A program made the position numbers and the translations under genes. Below the pieces are notes generated by a model that saw only the letters and a list, made by a program, of their open reading frames with translations, did no database searches and was not told the DNA's origin. Below are positions 1 through 12,919 of a stretch of 64,000 nucleotides of DNA, piece by piece. The DNA is from Volvox africanus (lineage: Eukaryota; Chlorophyta; Chlorophyceae; Chlamydomonadales; Volvocaceae), in the NCBI GenBank assembly GCA_030268105.1, contig BSDZ01000031.1, positions 620,001 to 684,000 on the forward strand, read 5' to 3'. How positions within the stretch are numbered: position 1 is the first letter of the stretch; every line of letters begins with the position of its first letter.

Positions 1-896
1 GCAGGTACTCAGTTGGCTGGGGGTTTAAGCGATGCACTCTTTCGCTACGAAACAACTTCAAATTGTTCTCAGCAACAGACTTCACAAGTGGAATCGTTCT
101 CCTCTAAAACCTCTGCTCTCAAAGTATGACCCCGTGAATATGCCCGGCACCAACCCTAGTGCATTTGTTATTAAGTCTTCAAATGATCTTCCCGTGATGC
201 TATGCAAGGGCAGGCGAGCATCGAGCAGCATCTGTATCAGCTCAAAAATTGGCAAGACCAGATAGTCATAACCATTTCGCGCGCTCCACACGTCCACAGT
301 ACCGTGTGCATGAAACCTTACGTGGTTCTGATCCTTGAACTGGGAGTCGCAGGCTGTCTGTTGTTTGTCTGTCTGAATTCTGCCGTATTCCGAACTGGCC
401 CACTGCTCATAAGTTCTTCCTGATTATTGTCTTGCTTGTTGGTTGGGTGGACCTGGTTTCGCCTCTAGCTGCGTTGTGCTTATTGATCTTGCTTCACACG
501 GCTTCACTCGCCCTCTGCCCTGTTCCGTGCTGTCCCGGAATATGGTTTTAGTCAATAGGTTTTACAACGACACGCTCGGGACTTCTAAAATTTGCTTTGA
601 AGAAAGGAACTCCCGCCATACCAAGCAATCCAAGCTATACAGTCCTCTGATCGGCACCCGTGATCAATATTTACATCGATATTGCAGGGCATTGTGAGCG
701 CTCACCTAGTTGCCTCGTTGCCATGCCGGTTCCTCACAACCCCCATGCGAAGGTCAAAACGGTCAAAACGAAGTCTGCTCTGTGTTGGTTAACTGTCCTA
801 GCCAAAATCGATTCGTAATCGTAATTTTCCCACTAGCACAGCCAGAACACGTGTAAACAAAAGTGGCTCCTCCTGTGGACTTTCTACCTTTCTTTC
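1..896. other. 3' flank of the epimerase gene, no gene seen
   Basis: Only short, unrelated open frames are present, with no recognisable domain or convincing exon. It lies downstream of the minus-strand epimerase stop codon and presumably contains its 3' UTR. Confidence 0.5.
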
Positions 897-3800
897 TCAA
901 TAGCCCTCCGGGTGATTCACTCGCCACTGCCAGGCGTGCTGCAGGCCCTCCTCAATGTCTGTGTAGTTGGCCCTTTGGCGGGCAAGAGAGAAGTGTCGAA
1001 AGGGCAGTGAGGGAAGCTGAGTAATGCTATCAAGGGGAGATTAGGCCTGAACGCTTATGATGGCCTGAACACTTCATTCTTGTGACGGCCTCACTAAGGA
1101 ATCGGGCAACGACGGTCCGCAGACTCGCTTTATGTGTAATCTGTCGGCCGTGCACATCGAAATTTCCGTGCTTACGCCTTACGCCATATACCTTTTTTAT
1201 TCAATCCCTTACCTCCAACCTAACTCCCGGTTGATCTTGGAGACATCCGACCACACCGCTGCGTAGTCACCTGGTCGAGGTTCCTCCTGATACACCACCT
1301 GAATGAATGGTGGAGGGAGGGTTGGGGTGCGAAACAACTTTCTGTCAAACATTTACATCAAAGAAAGCCAACCGACAGTCGGCAATGCAACTTAGATTTC
1401 GGCGAGAAACCACCTACCTCATGTCCTCAACGCTTCTGCTTCCCAATTCACAAATCGCAACACCTGTTTTGCCGCAGCTAGTATCCCGTTTTCCCTGGGA
1501 ATCTACCCGCATGCATCTGCTGCTATGTGCCCTATAGCACCTATGTCCTACTCAATTTGTTTATCATCGCAACCTCGCCGTCCTCGCCTTGCTACAAATT
1601 TCTCTCATGTGAACAGGGACCGTTTATTTCCTTCGGCTTTTTTGGCCATCAAGGAACTGAATAACGCAGAGTGTCGTGACAGAACGGCTGCCAAGGGTCT
1701 CCCCCCACCTTAATGTCCCTCTGTGTGACCCGCTGACATGCTTCCACGAATTGCTTCACAGACACGCCCTTGCCCGTGCCGATGTTATACAACGGTGGAG
1801 GATTGTCCAGGTGCTTCATTGCGACCACGTGCGCGGAAATTAGGTCCATCACATGAATGTAGTCACGAACACCTGGGATCCAAGTGGCATCGATTGTTGA
1901 ACAGATGAAAGCAAAAATTAAACAACAACATTACCAAAGCCACGCTATGCTAGGAAGTGTGCAAGTAAGTGTTTCTGGGGGAGGTCTGTCATATAAACAG
2001 ATGTCAGATGCAAAACAAGAATTTGTCGAGGCACAGCACTGGGTCTCTACATAGGTCTCTACATAGGTGCACTGAAGGGAGCTGGCTACGACTTGGACAC
2101 TTACATGTGCCGTCCTCCGTTGGGTGTCTGGTTCCCTTAACCGTCAAGCTATCCACCAGCCCAAGTGCAGCGTCCATACATGCTCCACTGATGCGAGATT
2201 GGGAACGAAGCTCGGGACGTGGATATTCACCTGGCACCAGGAAAAAAATAGGTCCCCCCCGAAAGTGCATCGAAAAACAGAACAGCGACGGCACGTCATT
2301 ACAGGCATGGTGGTAGCGAATATAGGGTAGGGTCTGCAAACCAGGTAGTTAGGAAAGGCTCTGAATATTTGGAATATGACAGCAATACCAACAGCAGCTC
2401 CACCACTACCACAACACGAGTACAGGTTACAGATAATACATCCCCACGGCTCGTTGCTAATCGTTCCTCGAACCCCCATTTTTTATCTCCATCTCCACGC
2501 GCCTAGTCGGCCTTGTGGGTCACTGCCGTAAACATTGAAGTACCGAAGAATAATAGCCTTGAACCACGGCTGCGATCGAGCATACCATCGGATCACCTGC
2601 ACAACCGAATTTGGCGGTATTGCATGATGCAAAAACCTATGTTTGAAGGCATAGAAGATAAAAAATTCGAACAGAATCCTCGAGATAGTGGAATGGTTAG
2701 CATTAGGGTCAAGGAAGGCAAGATTCAGGGGGTGATAACATACGAACAAACTTGTGCACATGTGCATGATTAGCGACGCGCTTTAGGGTTCACGATATTG
2801 TCGTAACAAGGGAGTTCCGTGGTGCCATTGGAAGGTACGGAGACAGATAGGGCGAGGGCGAGGGCGAGGACAAAATCGTGCTTAGCACAACTCTATGGCG
2901 CTGGCAGAGTGCAGACCGCGCTGTGGGGTTGCGCAAACACAGTGCCAATCAAAATAAGTGATCTTTTCCTGGTTCACATTAAAGCGTTGCGTTCTCACCT
3001 ATCATCAAAGTTATCTCACTAAATAGTTAGGTACGCAACAGGAGGCCTACACAGGCTACCACACGAATCGATTGTTTTTCATGCATGCACGCCGTACATA
3101 CCTCTTCCGCCATGAGCTTGGACTGGCCGTACGGGTTGATGGGAAGGGGCGGTGTCTGCTCTGTGACGGGCAGCTTCTCGGGGTTGCCGTACACAGCGCA
3201 CGTACTCGAGTAAACCAACTGTCACAGCCACCAGCCAAGGCGTTGGCACGGGTTGATATTTGCGCACTTGGGCACTTTGGCAATCCAGACAAGGTAAAAT
3301 TGATACCTTATGAGCGGAGTGCAGCTCTTTAAAGCCCATCACAAAACCATTTGATTGCGAAACGGTGCGAAGAAACATTATGAATTCAATCATGATCTAT
3401 ACCGCGAGACATGCTGCTTAATTTGGTTAATCAAATCGGTTTTACTGTTCTGTAATCTGTTCTTAAGCTCCGACCCCGGCGCCCTGACCCCAGCATCCTG
3501 AGGATGTCTCATTTGCAAGCCCACGGATCCACCTGATGAATGCCGCTGGCCGCCATGCAGTCCAAGAGGTTGACAGTATTCACCGTCACGTTCTTGTAGT
3601 ATTGTAGGGGGTCCCGCATCGACTCGCCTGCGGTAAAAGAAGCATCCATATGCCACTTAGGGGTTAGGAGCTTAGGACCATGGGTTCGCCGCTGGATTGA
3701 GGACGCATATCAGAGCAATAAACGGAACGCCAGGACACAGCAGGGCCATGAGTGAGGGCCATGAGTGAGGGCCATGAGACAAAATCGATGAAGTCGGAAC

Positions 3801-5404
3801 TCTAATGTCGTCATGAACCGCGCACGGAGCGAGAAAAATGCCGAACCAGGGAAAGGGAGCGGTGTCGCACTCTCCACCCGGCAATCCTGCACACGCACCT
3901 CCCCCCCGTCCTCACCGACATACGCTACCGCAGCGAAGTGTATGACCATGTCCACTCGTGGAGAGATGCCCCCCAGCGCGTCACATAGTGCAGCCCGGTC
4001 TCCCAAGTCCAGACGGAGAAAGCTGCATTGCAGGCGATAGATGCAGTCAGTAGGAGAAAGCGCCCGGTAACCCACAGGACACAGAGGCTTCAAAGTTGTC
4101 AGTCCTATGGAAACTATCCTTCGAAACGACCCTTCCTGTGGACAACAAGGCCCAAATGGGCATCCCAAATGATCCAGTGCCGTCATCGGTCCGGGCTTAC
4201 CGGAATCTCCCGAAAGGAATCATGTCCTGCGGGTGCGTTCCAAGGAGGCCAGGGATGTGGGCGGCAGGAGGACAGGATGGGGAAGCCAGGAAGGGGCAAA
4301 GGAAAGAATGAGAGAGAGACTGAGAGAGGTAGCCAAATAGTGAAGACCTTCTCACACGGAAACCCACGATACCCCCAGAGGGTGCTGTGAGTGTGTTACG
4401 CAGAGCAAGGAAAGGTATGCAGAAAAAAAAATGGTTGGTGTCGGAACCCATGCACTCACCCGCAGCGCACGCAGCGCCCCCGCATTGCCCCGGGATAGGT
4501 TATCGAGAACCGTCACCGCGTGGCCCGCCTCTGATAGCACCATGACCGCGTGGGAGCCGATGAAGCCTGGAGCACACCAGCACGAGGCAAACATACACAT
4601 ACCAACGTCCAAATGGTATAATACACATACTCATCAGCACGAGGAAAGGGGGGGGAGGGAGGAAAACCAGCGGACGGACGGAAGGATGGCCATAAGCATC
4701 AACGCCATACGGGATGAAACAGAAAGCGTTTATAGATGGCAACAGATGGACGGAGATGGCTGCGATAATGCCATACATGGACTGTGCTAATCAGTACGCC
4801 TCACAGCTGCAACAACGCTCTAAACCTATTTTTGAAACAGATCGGCTCTAGTTGGGCCCTATGGTCGGCTCTGGTTGGGCCCTATGGTCGGCTCTGGTTG
4901 GGTCCTATGGTCGGCTCTGGTTGGGCCCTATGGTCGGCTCTGGTTGGGCCCTATGGTCGGCTCTGGTTGGGCCCTATGGTCGGCTCTGGTTGGGCCCTAT
5001 GGTCGGCTCTGGTTGGGTCCTATGGATACCGGATACCAACCCCAGTGTCTGCATCTCACATGGGACTATGGCCATACCCTACCGGGTCACACTCCAAGTC
5101 ATTTTCCCCTGCTATTCGTAGTCCTAATTACCCAATCCAACAACACTGACCGCACTGGCCCACCTGAACACCTACCTGCACCGCCGGTGACGACGATGTT
5201 CAGGCCCCCCGGCTCAGGATGTAGCATCCCATGGGGATTGATGTTCAATAGCGGCCCCGGCAGGTTGCGAGAGAAGTTCACATACCAGACCCCGAAGCTG
5301 CGGGTCGGAGCGTATGAGGGATGTGGGCAGCTAGTTGAGCAGTATGCCCAGCCCAGGCAGAAGGATTGGGGCCTGGAATGGCTTATTGGGGTCGAAGAGA
5401 ACAT
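897..5404 (-). CDS. UXE: UDP-arabinose 4-epimerase (UDP-glucose 4-epimerase family), 10 exons
   Basis: Interconverts UDP-xylose and UDP-arabinose (NAD-dependent, extended short-chain dehydrogenase fold), supplying arabinose for glycans and glycoproteins. Ten phase-consistent exons: 5176-5404, 4460-4566, 3916-4087, 3533-3627, 3102-3218, 2503-2596, 2105-2230, 1709-1872, 1213-1298, 897-972, giving 421 residues. Visible motifs: Rossmann glycine motif VTGGAGFIGSH across intron 1; [11 protein letters not shown]; catalytic SSTC near residue 205; YGQSK, with Tyr about 231 and Lys about 235; [47 protein letters not shown]-terminal [13 protein letters not shown], the ISGAC exon and the C-terminus match plant MUR4/UXE better than bacterial GalE. 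Exon 6 seems to use a GC donor. The first residues lack a clear Golgi signal anchor, so an upstream exon may be missing. The start of exon 3 is the least certain junction. The enzyme could also act on UDP-glucose/galactose. Confidence 0.9.
4842..5025. repeat. 23-bp minisatellite, eight units
   Basis: Eight consecutive 23-bp units of the form TCGGCTCTGGTTGGGCCCTATGG (shown here in spaced parts: TCGGCTCTGGTT, then GGGCCCTATGG). The first unit has one change, and the third and eighth carry GGGTCC. It lies in intron 1 of the epimerase gene. The long plus-strand open frames here are a by-product of the repeat. Confidence 0.95.
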
Positions 5405-8400
5405 GCAGAAAGCAATATCGTTGCGTGCGTGTCCTGAAGATTGGCGTCACGGACCTCAATTGCAACCAATACCACAGCGGAATGCCGCAGCTTGGGTTGT
5501 GTGACTAATGACGATCGAACAGCTTTGGGCAAATAGGAGAAGGGTAGGACTGTTGGTACCGGACAGATGCAGAGTTCGTCTGGCCTTCCCTTCAAGAGGA
5601 GGCTGTGGAGTGGAACCCGATTGAGGCTTGCCTGACGATTAGGGCAAGCGCCACGTAGCGTATCGGGTCACGGCGTAATGGGTCCGCCATACCACGTCTC
5701 TAGCTGCTAAGTGCTGACCCACTCTCAGCAACAGCACCTTAAAGTGAGAGCTCAGGCAAGGAAATGCTCAACAGCTGAACCAATGATCCTAGATCCTAGT
5801 CCGGTAACATGCCGTGACAGGCTGGATGCTGCACACCTTTGCAGGATAATTTCCAAAGGACACGATGATTAAACAATTCTGCTTCAGATATTTATGTTAA
5901 ACACTGCTTCATCAAATCTGTTTGGTCCACCATCTTGTCTGCAGGTTCAAACTACTTTTGAACGTTATCACAATCTGCGAAGATTAGATGCCCCATATTC
6001 CGCACGATGTTACGCGAACATCTTATACACGTTGGCAAGACGTAAGGGGTTGAGTGGGCGTGCTCCTGGCAAGAATCACAAAAACATATTCGTATGGACT
6101 TAATTGAGCAATTATTTTGGTCTTTAACATGATATCTTCCATCCTAAGTTTTTATCTGTAGAAAGTAGTATCCATCTTTTTCAACCCGGAGGTAATAGAC
6201 CCATGGAGCATCATACAACGTTCCATCTAAGAAAGTCTGTATCCCTTGCTTCCCTCAGATATGTACAGTTTGAAAATAGCCTAATTTAATGCATGCGTTA
6301 TCAGCGAAGAGCAAGTTTTAGCATCTTATCGGTACGTATTTGCCTGAGAGCAAACATGCATTGGCGCGCCATTATTTTCTTTTATCCATGCATGCTCTCA
6401 TTTCACGTTGAACCCCCTCAGACGCCCGAGGCAAGTTTGATGTGTGGTTTCCGCACAGTTTCGCCACAGTATCGTTATGGAGTGTGTCAGGCAAAATGGA
6501 CACGTCCTGGATGCTCGTCGCCTCTCAAGCCAGCTGGGCGCGTGCTGGAAACACGCGTCATGCAAGTTACGGCCATATACACATATCGCGTATGGCGGCA
6601 AAGCAGATAAATGTGCAGTTACACTTTATCCACGCAATTCTCTCCCGTTGCGCAAGTCCCATGTCGTATTGGTCATGGTCCTTGAGCCACCACATATGAT
6701 TACCAGCTAAAACTGGATAACGGCGTTTCACTCGTACATCGCACAAATAAAGTGTCGTGCAATGACTTGTGAGCCAATGTTTAGGCTGATGCATGCAAGG
6801 TGTGCAGAACACGTGAGTTTTCGGTAAACTTTAAATCCGCCAAGGGCCATCTTCACCCTTCCACCCGACATACTCGACAATTTACGCAAAAGATCGTCAC
6901 CGAGGCTTATCCCATTAATCCAATAATCGCTTGATGGATGAAAAGTAGCAATTATCAAGTCCTGCAGCTCCTCAGCACGCTTGCCGGCGCGGAGTGAATG
7001 CGCCCGCGGCGGCCTATCCTAAACTCACCAACAGCGTTAGCTAGCAAGGACGCAGTACGTATGTATACAGAATGACTCCCGCTCCACCTCTTCATGCCAG
7101 CAGCGTACGGAAAGTGAAGAAGTCAACCAATCAATCGCTCAGGTTATAAATCAGCTCGCATCCTACCAGTATGCGCCTACATGTGGGGGCGGTAAAGCGT
7201 GGCGCTCTACTTTTAATCTGGGCTACAGAACGTTAGCATGCTGCCCCTGAGGGTGGGGAATGGCGGTAAGGAGAAGGAGGTTGAGGGAGGTGAGACATAC
7301 ACACCAGCGGCAGAATGTCTCTTTCCTCCCCTTCACATGAACCTAACAAAGCACTAGGATGAAGTTTGCCTCCCACAAGCTAATGCTGCCTCAATTGCAG
7401 CGTCATGCTAGCTAGATTAACAAGTCACGTTCTGCGTTTCACTCTCTGAATTGTGCATCAGATTGTGTAACCCCTGCCCCTCCCCCCATTTATTAGCGCG
7501 CCAGGCAGGATGGAGACGGCTACCAAGCAAGGAATACTCCCTGCAGCAACGACCAACCACTTAATACCTTGCAAGCTCACGCAAAGCGCCGCTCCATCTA
7601 TGTCTAGTGGTTTGTCCAGCGAATTTTCGATGGCTGGCCGGCCAACTACCCAACCAACTACCTGAGCAACTAATTCTCTATGACAGAGCTGAAAACCCCG
7701 AAAACCGAAGAATACACCCTCCAACCATTAAACCAATCAACCACCCAGTAGCGAGGCAAATTCCGGACCAATACGCCATGGCCGCATACACACACGGACG
7801 CGCGTGCATACGTCCACACACCATTCCCGGGGCCCATTTCTCCAAACACACCGCACCGCAAGTAAAAGCACTTGATGAATCAGAACCGTTGAGCTTATAA
7901 AACATATTAAACATAAATTTTACGCCCTAACAATCAGAACAAGAATGAAAAGCAGGGCTCACAACGGACATGAAAGATGCAATTATCTTGGTGTTTTGGG
8001 GAGCGGCCGAGGGCAGGCCGCGCTCGCCTACGCTAACATCCTCCGAAACCTGTCACCGCACCCCGGCACGAAGATAGGAGGAATACCACTTCTCCTTCGA
8101 GCTACACGCAGTGGGGAGGAGATCTGTGAGGGGAGTCCTCCCCCCGTCCCAGCAATGACCCCTGCGGAGCCACGCACGGACACGACAATAGCACACACAT
8201 ACACATACACATACACATACACACGCGTACACACACAAAGCAGAAGCAAGACCCAAAGCAAAGATGGACTCCAAAATAAGTTCAGATATCACCCACGATG
8301 ATAAGGCCCGAATGTCTCCGAATCCTGTCGGGAGCCCCGAGTAAAGAAGCTGCGAGGAAGGATGGCAAGAGTCGACCTAGACCACACCCAATGGCCACTA

Positions 8401-8423
8401 CTACTTGTACGGGAGTTAGACTT
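5405..8423. other. Spacer between the epimerase 5' end and gene A 3' end
   Basis: Mostly non-coding. It should hold the epimerase promoter and 5' UTR (possibly a signal-anchor exon) and the 3' UTR of gene A. A short CA/TA dinucleotide-rich tract is near 8190-8235. No domain was recognised. Confidence 0.45.
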
Positions 8424-11400
8424 TTACGGCTCGGTCTGGGCGTCCAGCTCGGGTGAGTCCATCTGCTTGGAGGACACCAAGGGGCTGGGTGAAGTCGAGC
8501 CAATCGTGCCGCCCGTCAGAACCCTGCGGCAGCAGCAGCCGCAGCGAAGCAGGAATGGCGGTGTGTCCGTATATGTCTGTATGCATGATAGATAGATAGG
8601 TAGAAAGATAGAAAGAAAGAAAGATAGATAGATAGGAACGGAGAGAGAGAGCGTATAGAACAAGAGTTTCGGTTGATGCTGATTGTTTCTGGTATCGTCC
8701 CAATGGGCTTAAATCGAGAAGAAGTACGCCATAATGTAATGTATCACCTGGGAAACAATGGCAGGCCATCAAATGGAAAAATGTCATGTGACTTAGCCTT
8801 TGATCGCAAACTGCGAATAAAAAACCAGCATTTGCGCCAGCGGGCCCCACCACCACCTCAGTCACTCCTTACCTCTCCACCATGCCCATCAGCGCTTCCG
8901 CGCACTTGCGGCCACGTCGCATTAAGTTCCACAAGGCCTTATACTCCTCAGTTGCCGCCGCCGCTATGGCTGTCGCCGCTACTATGGGGCCAAGTCCCAC
9001 AGCCGTCTCCGACGCCGGCATGGCAGCGGTGTCTGTGTCTGTGGCTGCAGCAGCGACGGCGGCACTGTGCACCTCCGCTTGCTGTAGCGCCCGTGCAGCG
9101 CTACCGAAGTCCGCCAACACAGTTAGCACGGTCGCCAGTGGCACGGAACGCTGTCCCGACGATGCGACGGCAGCCAAAACTGATTGCGGAATACCCATGG
9201 GTCCGCAGCCGAGCTTCCCGAAGCCGCCCGCGGGAAGGTTGCGCCCCAAAGGGGAAGCGCCGCCATAGCCGGCGGCGTTGGCGCTGGTGTTTGTGCTGGT
9301 GCTGGTGTTTCCCGTGGCGCTGTGGACTTCTTCGGGTCTGCACCAGGGGAGACCTACAGAGAGCCCTCCGCGGAGCAGCTTGGCGAGACGGATAAGAGTA
9401 CAGGCGGTTCTCAACACGGCGCCTGTGCAGGGGCCGTGTTTAAACGGGCGGCGACGGTTTGTTGTGGGATCGGGTCATGGGTTACGGTAATGCAACGGTG
9501 GCGAATTGTACGCGGCAACCCCCTTTAATGGGAGACCCCAGCGGACAGGGCCCTAAACTTCTAACGCTGTCGACACCCCCAGTCCTCACAACACCCCCAG
9601 TCCTCACAACACCGATCAACATAACTAACCGAGAACCGAGCTAACGGACACCAACACCCAACCAAAACCTTACATCAAAATTGGCAACAGCGCAACACTG
9701 TTAACACTGACCTTTCAGCAGCGTTCCATCGGGTTCAAAATAGGCATTGGGGTTCACAACAAGAACTCCAAGAGTCGCCAGGCCGGACGAGGACGTGGAA
9801 GCCATGTACGGCTCGGCGATAGTGGCGGCTGCGGCAGCTGCAGTCGCAGCGCATAGCAAGCGATCGAGGCCCGGCAGTGCAGGCTCCGACGTCGCATCGG
9901 GGGCCAGCCACTGCAGCCGCAGCCGCAGAAACAGGAGCAGCAGCATTAGGAGCAGCGGAAAGGATACGTAAAGTATAGGCATTTTCAGCAGAAAGCGATA
10001 GAGCAATAGTTGAGAAACGGAAGGGAATGGGCGGGCGCCGCAGCTCCGCCGATACGGCGCCGTACGAAGCAGCCGCCGCCCCTGGTATCTTCTGCTATCT
10101 GTTACAGCGATAGAATAAAGACCCCGGGCTATTTTGACTCCAGCGGAAGAAAACGTCATGAGAACACACACCCATACTCACAACCCCCCAACCAAGGGTT
10201 TTTTTATAACCCTCCCCCCCACACACACACATATACACACATACAGCACAAAAGCGATCACGCTGCATCGCGCACTGGTTTAACCGCTCAGTATTTCATT
10301 GTACCCCAAACCTCACTAAGGGGGAGGGGTTGTAACCCGGACCGAAGGAGGGGAGGTTGGCACCCGCTAAGCGGATGCTTTGTTGCTTACCCCGTGTATG
10401 GCAGGATTGGCAGCAGACGAAGAAGCGGTTGTCTCAGAGTCCGCTGCTGACGGCGATTCCAGTGAGCCCGGCTTCTCTAATTGGATCGTTGTTGTTGTTG
10501 CGGCATCACCGCTTACAAGAGGAGCCCAGTACTGCTGCGGCTGCTGGTCTATCACTGTCTCTTCCTCCGTCTCCTCCTTCTCCTCCCAGCGGCGCTGGTG
10601 GTGGTGGTGGTGGTGTTCGTGGTGGAGGTGGTGTTGATAAGAGTCCAAGACTCCGGACGGTTGGACGTCCGTGCCGGGCTGCCACTGCTCGACCTCGTTC
10701 CGCAGATGGCATTCGCTCACGCCGTACAGGCTCGGCGGCGCGATGTGCTCAGTTGGGGAACGCGGCTCCCGCTGCTCCTCCCGCTGCTCCTCCCGCTGCT
10801 GCTCCCGCTGCTGCTCCCGCTGCTGCTCCCGCTGCTGCTCCCGCTGCTGCTCCCGCTGCTGCTCCCGCTGCTGCTCCCGCTGCTGCTCCCGCTGCTGCTC
10901 CCGCTGTTGTTGTTCTTCCACAACTTGATGCGCCACTGTCGCCGATGGCGCGGCGGCAGCAGGGGAGGCGCCTTGGCAATGGGAGTGAGAGAAACATCCC
11001 CCTCTCGACCAGAACTCCACGGGTGAGTCCTGAGCCCACTCCCGCTCCCGCTGTAAATGCTTTGATTGCGCGGACCACATCTCAGCTGAAGCAGTGGTGT
11101 TGACACCGCCGCTGCCATTGCAATCCTCCTCCCCGACCACAGCCGGGTGTAGGATTGAGTCGCCAGCCGGGTGACGGGATGCACCATTAGCGGTCGACAT
11201 AGCACTTCCGCAGATTAGGGGCGACAAACGCAGCACGACATGTACGATTTGACCCCTGCGAGGTGGTACCTCACTTTCGCTTCCCTCGGCAGCAACTTGG
11301 TTGGGATATGTACATGAGCTATTGGCGGCCAGTTCAACCCCAAGCATCTGAAAACCCAAAATCTTTGGAACAGAGGCCACTGGAACGGCAGTTGGTTGTA

Positions 11401-12919
11401 TCAGGGTTAGTTGACAAGGTAGTTGGGTTGTCAGCTGGGGCAGTGGATGGGCTGTCGACCTCACGCCGGGGCTGCGCGGTGGCGTGGCCGGGGCTGTAGC
11501 TTCCTCCATGACCTCACACTTGATATGCGGGATGTGAGAAATGCTGCTGCCTACTGCCGAATCACTTCCGAAGCACACGTGCGGCCTCGTGGATGGCGAA
11601 GGCAATGATGACGAGGGCGACGAGGGCAATGAAGCTGCAGATGTCGGCTGACCGCTGGGGACACCATGGTTCGCTGGGGACACCATCGGGTGGGCACCAT
11701 GCGAAGGTTTCACCGATGATGTTGAGACCGTCCTTCCCACCGGCCGAAAGCGGCTAAGTGTGGACGTAGAGGGGAGACGCGGCGAGAAGGTAATGACGGC
11801 CCGCTCCTGACTTGCAGTACCAGCACCAGTACCAGTACAAGCTAGTGAGGCGGTGGCTGGCGCCAAGGCAGCTGTGGACGACCGGGCCCGCGCCGCAGCA
11901 GCCCCCACCGACCCTCCGGAAGGTGTCTGCAACCGGGATTGTGGTGATGTTACTGGCTCCGGAGGGGAGGTGGGAGGAGCCCTGGAGGGGATATCCAGGG
12001 ACCGTTTGCGTTTTTGATCTGTCCGTGGTTGATAGCTCGTCATGATGACAGCCCCAGTGACGCTTGACGAGCTAGTCCCCGGGGCACCAGTTGCGACGAC
12101 AGTGTCACCGCCAAGAGGAACACCTTTGCCCACCACCCCAGTAGTTAGGGGCGCAAGACGAGCCGTCCCCGCCCCGGTGGTGATGGTGGGGGCCACGACA
12201 TGCCAGGACGTGGCGGCAACGGTGTCGCTGCTACTGCGGCTGCTGGTGACAATGCTGCGGGCAGCAGCCGCTGTCAGCTCACCGGCGGGTGGTTCTCCGC
12301 TGGCTTGGTTAGGAAGGGGAGGGAAGGGGAGATGAGGCGGAAAGGAAGCCCACGGTTGGCTTGCAGGGCTGGCGCGGATTCTGGGGGCGGCGGGGATGTC
12401 GATATCTTCCTGGGTGGCAAGTGAATCATTGACAGGTAGCGATCGATCAGCGTCATGTTCCATTGTATGTATGTATTGCTGCTGTAGCGGCAGCTGGGGT
12501 TGCCATGCCGGGTTCTGCAGCATCTGCTGCTGCTGAGGATGCTGCTGCGGCAGGGATGGATGGTGGGGTTGAGGGATGCGGTGGTCGAGGTGGGGTCGCC
12601 GCCTGGTGCAGTTCGGCGGTGCGGCAGGGTCGCCTTGCCGCCCATCACACTGTTGCTGATAAGTGAATCGCATGGGAGGCCCTGTGACAGATCGCTCCGG
12701 ATGGTCATCACTTGTCTCAGGCTCCACTTTGATTAAGATGCGCTGATGAGAGCTCTGCAATGTGATGCGGCTGTTGCTGCCGTCGACAGTGTTGTCCTCG
12801 GAAGCGTTGGGGGTGTCACGGTCGTATGGTGCAGCAGGGCCCAAGCGACGTCGCTTCTCCCATACTCCCCACCAAGATATGGAACTGGCCGCGTGCTCGT
12901 TATTAGCACACGTCACCAT
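8424..12919 (-). CDS. Gene A: low-complexity protein with the shared C-terminal VARL-like module
   Basis: Four phase-consistent exons: 10391-12919, 9712-9910, 8873-9422, 8424-8523, giving about 1125 residues. The start ATG opens a frame with KRRRLG near residue 22 and a second basic patch, QKRKRSLDIP, further on; both look like nuclear localisation signals. Residues up to about 840 are rich in P, S, T, A and Q, with a QREQ repeat near 670-720. VVLRLSP lies near 560. The conserved module begins in exon 2: PALPGLDRLL, then VNPNAYFEPDGTLLKG, intron, AVLRTACTLIRLAKL, then VLADFGSAARAL and LMRRGRKCAEALMGMVER. Genes B and C share all these blocks and the intron phases. By similarity to SAND-type ends I infer a nuclear regulator of the volvocine VARL/RegA-like family. 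Exon 4 (ending DAQTEP) is supported by a VLT start shared with gene C. Confidence 0.8.
10764..10906 (-). repeat. 12-bp coding repeat (QREQ array) in gene A
   Basis: About twelve imperfect 12-bp units of CTGCTCCCGCTG on the plus strand. In gene A they encode alternating Q-Q-R-E. The array stays in frame because the unit is a multiple of three. It lies close to the end of exon 1. Confidence 0.9.

Noticed and set aside
4784..5504. Three plus-strand frames with repeated [20 protein letters not shown] peptides
   Set aside because: Produced by the 23-bp minisatellite in an intron of the opposite-strand epimerase gene.
10357..11103. Plus-strand frames with long Ala/Pro or Leu/Pro repeats opposite gene A
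   Set aside because: Shadow of the 12-bp coding repeat in gene A.
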